Positions 1-5,022 of a stretch of 6,777 nucleotides of DNA are shown here, one piece after another; position 1 is the first letter of the stretch; each line of letters begins with the position of its first letter. Source of the DNA: a bacterium (lineage in GTDB: Bacteria > Desulfobacterota > DSWW01). The DNA lies in assembly GCA_030609865.1 (NCBI GenBank), contig JAUWSZ010000141.1, positions 1 through 6,777 of the forward strand, written 5' to 3'. A program made the position numbers and the translations under genes. Under the pieces are notes generated by a model. That model was not told the DNA's origin. It saw nothing but the letters and a program-made list of their open reading frames with translations, and did no database searches.

Positions 1-34
1 GCGCCATGGCGCAAATCGCGACTCGGTTTCCCAT
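1..34 (-). CDS. 5' end of an unidentified gene, possibly thiolase-like (partial)
   Basis: Only the first 11 codons are inside the window, reading MGNRVAICAMA, and the gene runs off the left edge. The start is supported by a strong ribosome site, GGGAGGTGAAGG on the minus strand at 39-50, with GGAGG about 10 nt before the ATG. A short basic residue followed by a hydrophobic VAI-type strand is how many thiolase/lipid-transfer-type acetyltransferases begin, and a thiolase would fit next to an acyl-CoA ligase. However, 11 residues also fit many Rossmann-like or other alpha/beta enzymes. It lies 78 bp downstream of the PHP gene on the same strand and could belong to the same transcript. That a gene starts here is fairly likely; its identity is a guess. 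Confidence 0.5.
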   Translation of the reverse strand, partial: MGNRVAICAMA

Positions 35-73
35 CAGACCTTCACCTCCCTTTCTTGGACTCTAATGGATACT

Positions 74-89
74 GGCTTTCCGAAAAGCC
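74..89 (-). other. Intercistronic stem-loop
   Basis: GGCTTT at 74-79 pairs perfectly with AAAGCC at 84-89 around a 4-nt loop. It lies between the PHP stop codon and the ribosome site of the next minus-strand gene. No T-run follows on the minus strand, so it does not look like a complete intrinsic terminator. It could be an mRNA-stabilising or attenuating hairpin, or chance. Confidence 0.3.
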
Positions 90-112
90 TCCCATTCCAA
101 CGTCAGTTGAGG

Positions 113-661
113 TTAGACAAAACAATTCCAGAACCTTCCTTTCTTGATCGCCCGGATGATCGCGTCCTTGTCTCTCGGTGCGTCCAACTCGATCCAGGCC
201 CTGCCGATCCCCACGCGAGTGTGCATATCGTCGGATGCGATCTTCGGATAAGGCAAATCCAGGGACTCGATCTCTTTCTGCCGAAACCCTTTGGTCGTGA
301 TCTCGACCGCATCCAGAGGATATTTTTCGGCAATTTTCCTTGTTCGATGCCTAATTTGCGCCAGGGTCAGGTCGTACTCACCTATATGATTGAAGACGTA
401 GAGGACTTCCTTGTCCCCTTCGATCTTGTTGACGTGAACGTATCCTTTCACGAACACCGTAAGTTCGATCCCGTGAAAAAGGATCATCCCGCTCTTCACC
501 TGAGAGCAGACGTCACGATAGTTCGGCTTCACAAGATAGTCGTGATCCGTGAAGGCGATGAAGTCGAATCCCCTTTCCTCGTACGCATTCGCAACCTCCT
601 GAGGCGTCAGTTCGCCGTCCGAACAGGTCGTGTGTACGTGCAGGGCTCCCTTCAGAAGCAT
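113..661 (-). CDS. PHP-domain metal-dependent phosphoesterase
   Basis: This 182-residue protein carries essentially only a PHP (polymerase and histidinol phosphatase) domain, a TIM-barrel-like fold that binds two or three metal ions and hydrolyses phosphoesters. The ligand signature is complete: HVHT at 8-11 (H8, H10), D15 in SDG, TDHD at 38-41 (H40), GIE at 64-66 (E66), NH at 91-92 (H92) and DDMH at 144-147 (D145, H147). Assignment of these residues as ligands follows family knowledge. It is shorter than many stand-alone PHP enzymes (about 200-290 residues), and I see no polymerase, histidinol-phosphatase-specific or nuclease extension. There is no signal peptide, so it is probably cytoplasmic. 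It starts 33 bp after the TetR gene on the same strand, so the two are likely co-transcribed. The ribosome site (AAGGTAGAAGAGACG) is only moderate. Substrate unknown; nucleotide, oligonucleotide and sugar phosphates are known for relatives. Confidence 0.88.
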   Translation of the reverse strand: MLLKGALHVHTTCSDGELTPQEVANAYEERGFDFIAFTDHDYLVKPNYRDVCSQVKSGMILFHGIELTVFVKGYVHVNKIEGDKEVLYVFNHIGEYDLTLAQIRHRTRKIAEKYPLDAVEITTKGFRQKEIESLDLPYPKIASDDMHTRVGIGRAWIELDAPRDKDAIIRAIKKGRFWNCFV

Positions 662-694
662 TCGTCTCTTCTACCTTTTCAAATCCGGTAAGGA

Positions 695-1396
695 TCACGA
701 TTCCAGTGTCTTCTCTTTCCCGGGCGCACCCCTTTGGGTCGGGCTGAGATCCCGCAGCACGGACAAGAGCCCTCCCCGGATAAAGACGAGCACCTCCCGG
801 GTGATCGTTTCAATCTCCTCGGAGCGATCCTGCGAGATCACGTACTGGTACGCGACTCGTTCCAGCATGCCCCCGATCGCAACCGAGATGACCTCGGCCA
901 CGAAGCGATCGGAGATCCCGTACTCCTCGAGCACCTCCTCGATGGCTCGAGCAACATCTTCATTCAGGCGCTCGAAGATGGCCCGCCTGCTGGCCTCCAC
1001 CTCCGGGCTGACCCCGACCGATTCCCTGAGAAGACTGATCAGTTGAGAGGGATGGAGGCCCCAGAAATTCTGAAACAGGGCCCGGCCGGCGTTTTCGAAT
1101 CTCTCCACAGGTGTCTTGCCGCTTCGGAAGGCCTCCCCAAGGGTGTTCCGGACATTGAAGGCGGTTGCATCGAGCAACTGAAGCAGCAGGTCCTCTTTGT
1201 TACGGAAATAGAAATAGACCGTGCCTACGGCCACCTCTGCCGCGTGGGCGATGTCCTGGATCTTCGTGTTGGAGTAGCCGTTCTCGGAGAAGAGGCGTTC
1301 CGCGGTCAGCAGTATCGTCTGATATCGCTGCTCTTTTTCCCGTTTTCGCCTCTGTGCGGTCACAGAGGCCGTCTGGGAGGCTTCTTGCCTGGCCAT
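695..1396 (-). CDS. TetR/AcrR-family transcriptional regulator
   Basis: A 233-residue one-component repressor type. After a basic N-terminal tail (16-24, RRKREKEQR) comes a canonical TetR DNA-binding domain: the AERLFSENGYSNTKIQDIA segment (32-50) and the recognition helix region VAVGTVYFYFRNKEDLL (55-71). The rest is a helical ligand-binding and dimerisation domain with no recognisable ligand signature. The open frame extends upstream to 1771, but that part overlaps the ligase gene out of frame and is low-complexity Arg/Gly, so I place the start at the ATG at 1394-1396. There is no strong ribosome site before it, which leaves the exact start somewhat uncertain. It sits 155 bp downstream of the acyl-CoA ligase gene on the same strand, with its own promoter-like sequence and a palindrome in between. 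Control of the ligase or neighbouring catabolic genes by an acyl-CoA-type ligand is an inference from this context. Confidence 0.9.
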   Translation of the reverse strand: MARQEASQTASVTAQRRKREKEQRYQTILLTAERLFSENGYSNTKIQDIAHAAEVAVGTVYFYFRNKEDLLLQLLDATAFNVRNTLGEAFRSGKTPVERFENAGRALFQNFWGLHPSQLISLLRESVGVSPEVEASRRAIFERLNEDVARAIEEVLEEYGISDRFVAEVISVAIGGMLERVAYQYVISQDRSEEIETITREVLVFIRGGLLSVLRDLSPTQRGAPGKEKTLES

Positions 1397-1433
1397 AGGC
1401 TCATTTTGGTGGGAAGCAACGTTTTTCGAATCG

Positions 1434-1450
1434 AGTTCAACCGTCGAACT
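1434..1450. promoter_or_regulatory. 17-bp imperfect palindrome, candidate TetR operator
   Basis: AGTTCAACCGTCGAACT is an inverted repeat with 7 of 8 pairs matching around a central base. It lies just downstream of the proposed -10 box and 38 bp before the TetR start codon. Size, symmetry and position are typical of a TetR-family autoregulatory operator. No second copy is visible upstream of the ligase or the plus-strand operon. Confidence 0.45.
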
Positions 1451-1458
1451 AAATTCAT

Positions 1459-1488
1459 AATCTATACAAAAAGGGAGGGAAGAGTCAA
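1459..1488 (-). promoter_or_regulatory. Putative sigma-70 promoter for TetR-PHP
   Basis: On the minus strand TTGACT (1483-1488) is followed after 16 bp by TATAGA (1461-1466). An alternative -10, TAGATT (1459-1464), gives 18 bp spacing. Both hexamers are good matches to the consensus. It would drive TetR independently of the ligase, with the palindrome at 1434-1450 lying in the early transcribed region. Confidence 0.45.
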
Positions 1489-1519
1489 GCCAAAAAGCCA
1501 AAAAGGCAAGAATTCTTCT

Positions 1520-1540
1520 AAAAGAGGTGCGTCCCCTTTT
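1520..1540 (-). terminator. Possible intrinsic terminator after the ligase gene
   Basis: AAAAGAGG (1520-1527) pairs with CCCCTTTT (1533-1540), with one mismatch, around a TGCGT loop. The hairpin begins 11 bp after the ligase stop codon, and its A and T arms give a short T-run on either strand. The G+C part of the stem is short, so termination may be weak. It sits upstream of the TetR promoter, consistent with separate transcription units. Confidence 0.35.
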
Positions 1541-1551
1541 TGTAAGTCTCC

Positions 1552-3078
1552 TCAATCTAGCTGAAAGTGCTCTGCCCGGCCCGCATATTTCTCTCTGAGC
1601 GCCCTCTTCAGCACCTTTCCTGCCGCGTTCATCGGCAGGTCTTCCGCGAAGATGACGGCCTTCGGGCACTTGTAGTCGGCCAGATTCTTTCTGCAGAACG
1701 CCTTCAGTTCCTCTTCTTCGATCGTCTCGCCCGGTTTCGGCACAACGACCGCCACGACCATTTCGCCCCACACATCGTGGGGCAGGCCGATGACTGCAGC
1801 CTGGGAAACACTGGGAAAGGAGTAGATCACGTTCTCCAGTTCCGCCGGGTATGTGTTCAGCCCCCCGCTGACGATCATGTCCTTGGCCCGGTCCACGATG
1901 TAGAAATAGCCCTCTTCGTCGACCCTGGCCAGATCACCCGTGTAGAGCCATTCGTCCCTGACCGTTTCTGCGGTTGCCTGCCGGTTGTTCCAGTATTCGC
2001 GCATGACCACCGGGCCTCTCAGAATGATCTCACCGATCTCGCCTGGAGAAACGGCTTGACCCGCCATGTTCACCGCACGAACGTCATTCCAGAGGAGCGG
2101 GATGTATCCCCCACTCTTTTCCGCCACCTGATCGGGGGGCAGATACATGTTGAAGCCCCCGCCTTCGGTCAGGCCATAGCCCGCGGTAAAAGGAACCCCC
2201 TTCTCCTGGTAGGCCCTGAGCAGGCTCATCGGGACCGGGGCCCCGCCGCAGAGAATCAGCCGCATGGAGCTGAAGTCCGCATCCTCGAACCCGGCCTCAT
2301 CCGAAACCAGCTTCCACAGGGTCGGCACACCGCAGCTCACGGTAATCTTCTCGCTCTCGATCAATTCCAGGCTTCGGGCAGGGAGGAAGTCCTTCTCCAG
2401 GAAGATCGTGCCCCCGGCGTGGAAGATCGGCATGGACAACGGGATCAGGGCGCCCGTGAAGCAAAGAGGTAATTGCAGCATGAACCGGTCCCGGTGACTG
2501 TGGCCGAATGCGGTCATCATGTTGTGCGTGACGGACAGGATGCTCAGTTGCGTAAGCACGGCCCCCTTGGGAAAACCGGTTGTCCCGGAGGTGTAAAGGA
2601 TCGCGAAGTCGTCTTCCCATCCGGCCTGATCGACCGGTTCCTCGGGGCTCCCTGCGTCGAGAAGCCCTTGATACTCCCCCGCATCCAGGTTGATCAGGCG
2701 AATCTCGGGCAATTCCGCTTGAAGGGATTCCAAAACGGGCAGGAAGAGGGATTCGGTAAGGACCACCTTCGGCGAACTGTCTTTGGCCATGTACGCGATT
2801 TCCCTTCCCGTGAGCCGAACATTGAAGGGCACGAGCCGGGCACCGACCTTCGCACAGGCAAATGCGATCTCGTAGTAGGCCGTACAGTTCGTGAGCAGGC
2901 AGCCGATTCGGTCACCTTTTCTCACTCCGAAGCTCTCTCGCAAGGCATTGGCAACCCTGTTTACCCTCTCGTTCAGTTCCCCATAGCTGAGCCGCCTGTC
3001 CTGGAACACCACGGCATCCTTCTGGGGATCCACCCGACTCCACCAGGATATCCAACGACCCATGTTGCCGCAGTACAC
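1552..3078 (-). CDS. AMP-forming acyl-CoA synthetase (acid-CoA ligase)
   Basis: Adenylate-forming enzyme of the ANL superfamily that activates a carboxylic acid with ATP to an acyl-adenylate and then to the CoA thioester. With the GTG start it has 508 residues, normal for FadD-like, benzoate-type or medium/long-chain ligases. Motifs in order: P-loop YTSGTTGFPKGAV (162-174), the aromatic/acyl pocket region and GYGLTEGGG (300-308), YTGDL (379-383), the hinge DRAKDMIVSGG (396-406) followed by YPAELE (410-415), and the C-terminal catalytic lysine K488 in PMNAAGKVLK. All key residues are present, so it should be active. I chose GTG at 3076-3078 because a perfect GGAAGGAGGG site ends 7-8 nt before it; the ATG at 3063 (503 residues) is about 20 nt from that site. 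No signal peptide. The substrate cannot be assigned; the neighbouring SDR, flavoenzyme and TetR suggest a catabolic acid. A divergent AT-rich promoter region lies upstream. Confidence 0.95.
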   Translation of the reverse strand: MYCGNMGRWISWWSRVDPQKDAVVFQDRRLSYGELNERVNRVANALRESFGVRKGDRIGCLLTNCTAYYEIAFACAKVGARLVPFNVRLTGREIAYMAKDSSPKVVLTESLFLPVLESLQAELPEIRLINLDAGEYQGLLDAGSPEEPVDQAGWEDDFAILYTSGTTGFPKGAVLTQLSILSVTHNMMTAFGHSHRDRFMLQLPLCFTGALIPLSMPIFHAGGTIFLEKDFLPARSLELIESEKITVSCGVPTLWKLVSDEAGFEDADFSSMRLILCGGAPVPMSLLRAYQEKGVPFTAGYGLTEGGGFNMYLPPDQVAEKSGGYIPLLWNDVRAVNMAGQAVSPGEIGEIILRGPVVMREYWNNRQATAETVRDEWLYTGDLARVDEEGYFYIVDRAKDMIVSGGLNTYPAELENVIYSFPSVSQAAVIGLPHDVWGEMVVAVVVPKPGETIEEEELKAFCRKNLADYKCPKAVIFAEDLPMNAAGKVLKRALREKYAGRAEHFQLD

Positions 3079-3085
3079 GCCTGTT

Positions 3086-3095
3086 CCCTCCTTCC
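3086..3095 (-). promoter_or_regulatory. Ribosome binding site that decides the ligase start
   Basis: Minus-strand GGAAGGAGGG, with GGAGG at 3087-3091. The spacing to GTG at 3078 is 8 nt, ideal, whereas the in-frame ATG at 3063 would be about 23 nt away. Confidence 0.7.
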
Positions 3096-3130
3096 GGAGT
3101 ACTTCTAACGGCTGTGGTCGGCCTTGTAAA

Positions 3131-3152
3131 GCAGGCCTGCGTGTTATATAAC
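3131..3152. promoter_or_regulatory. Two adjacent perfect 10-bp palindromes upstream of the ligase
   Basis: GCAGGCCTGC (3131-3140) and GTTATATAAC (3143-3152) are each perfectly self-complementary and separated by 2 bp. They lie 53-74 bp before the ligase start codon, in the ligase leader or promoter. GTTATATAAC contains a TATATA that could serve as a -10 on the minus strand, though no good -35 is seen. They are candidate operator half-sites for a dimeric regulator and do not resemble the palindrome in front of the TetR gene. Confidence 0.35.
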
Positions 3153-3190
3153 CCATAAAGATCCCAAAAAAGCCTCGACTTTCAAAATTT

Positions 3191-3198
3191 ATTATACT
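3191..3198. promoter_or_regulatory. Overlapping -10-like boxes on both strands
   Basis: The ATTATACT stretch reads TATACT on the plus strand (3193-3198), 43 bp before the gene at 3242, and TATAAT on the minus strand (3191-3196), 113 bp before the ligase start. Neither has a convincing -35 at 16-18 bp. This is the AT-rich heart of a divergent intergenic region, so bidirectional initiation is plausible but unproven. Confidence 0.3.
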
Positions 3199-3241
3199 AT
3201 CCTGCTCAGATTCTCCTTCACGACTCAAGAGACGGGAAACC

Positions 3242-3616
3242 ATGCGAAGACTTCTCCTTGGAACGTTTTCATTCGTTATCATCTCTGGGCTTCTGTGCAC
3301 TTGTCCCGCCGTGGCCTTGGTAGGACCGGAACCCGGGGTCAGCCGTGCCGGCAATACCCCCCTCGATGACTGTCAGAAGACATTCACCGAAGCATTGCGA
3401 TTTATTGAGAGAGAACAGGAATATGCCTCGGAGAAGGCAAGATATCAGCAGGCCACGGCGAAGCGGTGTTCAGAGGAAAGGTGGTATCACCTCGGGTTCT
3501 TGGAGTGCGTTCTTTTTGTCCCGCTTTTCGGGCTCATCCTCCCTTTCTTCGGACTGATGATTATCGTCACTGTGCGATCTGTCCGGCGAACGTCCTCCAC
3601 CGGGGCCACCGAGTAA
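3242..3616 (+). CDS. Small exported membrane-anchored protein of unknown function
   Basis: A 124-residue protein I do not recognise. Residues 1-25 look like a signal peptide (MRR then a hydrophobic core, possible cleavage after AVA at 23-25). The two cysteines at 19 and 21 lie in LLCTC and do not form a convincing lipobox. Residues 41-80 are polar, highly charged and predicted helical (for example FIEREQEYASEKARY, 54-68), with C44 and C76 that could form a disulfide outside the membrane. Residues 84-111 form a strong transmembrane helix followed by a short basic tail (VRSVRR, 111-116). The layout suggests an extracytoplasmic helical domain anchored at its C-terminus. The ribosome site (AAGAGACGGG) is weak. 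It is divergent from the ligase and convergent with the helix-turn-helix gene. Base composition resembles the neighbours. It could be a non-conserved ORF, but the ordered signal-helix-anchor design argues for a real gene. Confidence 0.65.
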   Translation: MRRLLLGTFSFVIISGLLCTCPAVALVGPEPGVSRAGNTPLDDCQKTFTEALRFIEREQEYASEKARYQQATAKRCSEERWYHLGFLECVLFVPLFGLILPFFGLMIIVTVRSVRRTSSTGATE

Positions 3617-3703
3617 CGTTATCTTCTCCCAATCAAGGGGACGGTCTCATCCTTCTTCGTTCCCTCTCATTGGCAGGCTTATACAGAAGAAGACTCCGGG
3701 CTG

Positions 3704-3886
3704 TCAGGCATCTTCCTCCATCTTTCGCTTGTACTCCATCACATCTTCCAGACAATACCTCCAGAACCTCCCCACCTTGGTGCCCTTGAGGTCGCCTCTG
3801 TGAACGAGCAAGTGCACGTCATCCGGACTGCAATCCAAAATGTGGGCCACATCTTTTGACTTGAGCAGCTTTCCCTCTTCGGTCAT
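3704..3886 (-). CDS. Excisionase/MerR-type helix-turn-helix protein
   Basis: A 60-residue protein that is almost entirely one winged helix-turn-helix of the excisionase/HTH_17 kind. The segment LLKSKDVAHILDCSPDDVHL (7-26) gives the two DNA-binding helices. VHRGDLKGTKVGRFWRY (28-44) forms the wing with the typical G-L-x-G-x-K-x-G-R-x-W-R pattern, and LEDVMEYKRKMEE (46-58) is the final helix. The frame stays open to a TTG at 4033, but the extra 49 residues do not look like the family, and a perfect AGGAGG at 3895-3900 sits 8 nt before the ATG at 3884-3886, so that start is chosen. Relatives include phage excisionases, plasmid and toxin-antitoxin regulators and chromosomal regulators. No integrase or att site is visible here, so a chromosomal regulatory role, perhaps for the divergent gene at 4138, is the simpler reading. 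Confidence 0.8.
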   Translation of the reverse strand: MTEEGKLLKSKDVAHILDCSPDDVHLLVHRGDLKGTKVGRFWRYCLEDVMEYKRKMEEDA

Positions 3887-3894
3887 TCTCCGAT

Positions 3895-3900
3895 CCTCCT
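3895..3900 (-). promoter_or_regulatory. Ribosome binding site that decides the HTH-gene start
   Basis: Minus-strand AGGAGG lies 8 nt upstream of the ATG at 3886. It supports the 60-residue protein over the 105- or 109-residue alternatives. Confidence 0.7.
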
Positions 3901-4069
3901 GCGCAGCACGTTTGCTTCGAACGACTTCCTTCTCCGGGGCAAGGCCCTCTGAGATCATGCAGAAGCCATGTATCACAAACTTGGTTTTATTGCAAGTCGA
4001 CTTCTTCGTATTTCTTGTCATGGATCTCTCCAAGGCAGGGGTCGGATACCGGGAACATACAACTTTTTG

Positions 4070-4107
4070 TTTTCAAAGAAAATAACCGTTGTTATATCCC
4101 AATTGGG
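4070..4107 (+). promoter_or_regulatory. Putative promoter with overlapping inverted repeats before the small membrane protein
   Basis: TTTTCA (4070-4075) and TATATC (4093-4098) have 17 bp spacing, each matching the sigma-70 hexamers at 4 of 6 positions. An inverted repeat ATAAC-CGTT-GTTAT (4082-4095) overlaps the -10, and a perfect palindrome CCCAATTGGG (4098-4107) follows it directly. Their position would let a dimeric repressor block initiation. The rest of the 251-bp gap between the HTH gene and 4138 shows nothing else I can name. Confidence 0.35.
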
Positions 4108-4137
4108 GCGGCCACCATCTGATCGAAGGAGGAAGCT

Positions 4138-4410
4138 ATGAGACTGAGCGTAAAGACCTTTACTGTGACCTTCGGCGTCTTCTGGGCACTCTCGTTCTTC
4201 ATGGTCGGCATCACGAACCTTGTCTGGTCCGGATACGGATCGGCGTTCCTGCAGGTCGTCGCTTCGATCTACCCGGGCTACCACACCGAGGCGAGCGTGC
4301 GTGACATCCTGGTCGGCACCCTTTATGCTCTTGTCGATGGCGCCATCGCCGGGCTGCTCTCTGCCTGCATCTACAACCTGGTCGCCGGCGGCAAAGAAAG
4401 CCCTGCATGA
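4138..4410 (+). CDS. Small two-helix membrane protein ('bacteriophage holin'-like annotation)
   Basis: A 90-residue protein with a perfect AAGGAGG (4126-4132) 5 nt before the ATG. It has two hydrophobic segments, roughly 8-30 (starting FTVTFGVFWALSFF) and 57-83 (ILVGTLYALVDGAIAGLLSA onward), joined by a loop with YPGYH (45-49). The pattern of an N-terminal KxF...G..W helix, a short G-Y loop and a second helix with V-D-G-x-I-x-G and a terminal Y-N is, as I recall it, that of short environmental-bacterial proteins often auto-labelled 'bacteriophage holin' or DUF5676-like. No lysin or other phage gene is nearby, so a true holin role is doubtful. It is the first gene of the plus-strand run, 173 bp before the usp gene, and may be a membrane component of a stress-linked unit. 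Function unknown. Confidence 0.75.
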   Translation: MRLSVKTFTVTFGVFWALSFFMVGITNLVWSGYGSAFLQVVASIYPGYHTEASVRDILVGTLYALVDGAIAGLLSACIYNLVAGGKESPA

Positions 4411-4471
4411 CGTCGCACCGGCAGCTGCCCTCCGGTGTGAAAGTCTTTGAATCTTTCGACCTGGAACCGAG

Positions 4472-4499
4472 CGGCCGACCACCCTTTCCGAGGGGGCCG
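4472..4499 (+). terminator. GC-rich stem-loop between the small membrane protein and usp
   Basis: CGGCC (4472-4476) pairs with GGCCG (4495-4499), and CCCT (4482-4485) pairs with AGGG (4491-4494), around a TTCCG loop with a 5-nt bulge. It starts 61 bp after the stop codon of the 4138 gene. No T-run follows, so at most it is a weak or Rho-assisted terminator or an mRNA processing hairpin. The rest of 4411-4583 holds no clear promoter: TTGACG at 4537-4542 has no -10 partner. Confidence 0.3.
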
Positions 4500-4583
4500 A
4501 CGCCTCTCGCTTTCAGCTGTTCTTGATGATACAAGGTTGACGTAACCCGCGGTGTGACACGGAACAACGAACAGGAGGTTCAG

Positions 4584-4973
4584 ATGAAGATTCTTGTGGG
4601 GTACGACGGCTCCGATTTGGCCAAGAGGGCATTGAAACTGGCCCGGGAACACGCAAAGGCCTTCGGCGCGGAAGTCATTCACGTATTGCACTCAAAGGTG
4701 ACCGACCTGCCCACAAAACAGCACCAGCTCGACGAGCAGGACATGGATGAGGTGAGGAGTTCAGTCGAGGGGGGGGGATGTATTTGCGAGACGCACCTGC
4801 TCATACGCAACATGGAGCCCGGCCCGCACATGGTCAAGTTCGCAGCAGAGCACGCAATCGATGAAATCGTTATTGGGGTCAAGATGAGATCAAAGGTCGG
4901 AAAGTTGCTCATGGGCTCCACCGCCCAGCACGTAATCCTCGAAGCCCAGTGTCCAGTGGTCTCGGTCAAATAG
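4584..4973 (+). CDS. Universal stress protein (UspA family)
   Basis: A 129-residue single Usp domain, slightly shorter than the usual 140-150. It begins MKILVGYDGSDLAKRALKLA, with the first strand and D8/G9/S10 typical of the nucleotide-binding fold. It ends with the motif IGVKMRSKVGKLLMGST (97-113) and the final strand CPVVSVK (123-129). In the ATP-binding consensus G-2x-G-9x-G-S/T, the first G (98) and the last GS (111-112) are present, but the middle glycine is M101. Substituted versions are common in Usp proteins with GVKxRSKVGKL-type loops, so nucleotide binding is likely but not certain. The start is set by AGGAGGT (4573-4579) 5 nt before the ATG; a GTG at 4554 in frame lacks such a site. 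A 9-G run (4769-4777) encodes E62-G65, and the Usp frame continues correctly across it. It lies 46 bp before the SDR gene, probably the same transcript. Cytoplasmic stress-response protein; precise role unknown. Confidence 0.92.
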   Translation: MKILVGYDGSDLAKRALKLAREHAKAFGAEVIHVLHSKVTDLPTKQHQLDEQDMDEVRSSVEGGGCICETHLLIRNMEPGPHMVKFAAEHAIDEIVIGVKMRSKVGKLLMGSTAQHVILEAQCPVVSVK

Positions 4974-5010
4974 AGGCTTCTGCGACATTCGTTTCGATCT
5001 TTGAGGAGGG

Positions 5011-5022
5011 CATGCCGGCATG
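5011..5022 (+). promoter_or_regulatory. Perfect 12-bp palindrome covering the SDR start codon
   Basis: CATGCCGGCATG lies directly after the GAGGAGGG ribosome site (5003-5010), and its last three bases are the SDR ATG. In RNA the ends can pair as CAUG/CAUG around CCGG, hiding the start codon. It also contains a 3-codon mini-ORF, ATG-CCG-GCA-TGA (5012-5023), whose stop overlaps the SDR ATG. Confidence 0.35.

Noticed and set aside
65..691. Long plus-strand open frame of 208 codons
   Set aside because: It is antisense to the PHP gene, whose minus frame carries a complete set of family motifs; the plus frame shows no recognisable domain.
1490..1508. GCCAAAAAGCCAAAAAGGC short tandem repeat
   Set aside because: Only two short A-tract units; probably chance or a curved promoter-upstream element, not a repeat array.
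734..1564. Plus-strand open frame of 276 codons
   Set aside because: Antisense shadow of the TetR gene, with no domain pattern.
1567..3108. Two long plus-strand open frames opposite the ligase
   Set aside because: They mirror the well-supported ligase and have no family features.
3652..3692. CTTCTTC/GAAGAAG inverted repeat between convergent genes as a terminator
   Set aside because: Loop of 27 nt, AT/GA-rich stem and no T-run; too weak to call.
3704..4410. Prophage or integrative element, suggested by excisionase-like and holin-like proteins
   Set aside because: No integrase, structural or lysis gene, tRNA, att-like direct repeat or composition shift in the window; both families also occur as ordinary chromosomal genes.
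4018..4482. Minus-strand open frame of 154 codons
   Set aside because: Overlaps the small membrane gene, which has a perfect ribosome site and clear hydrophobic helices; the minus frame is Arg/Asp/Gly-rich without any motif.
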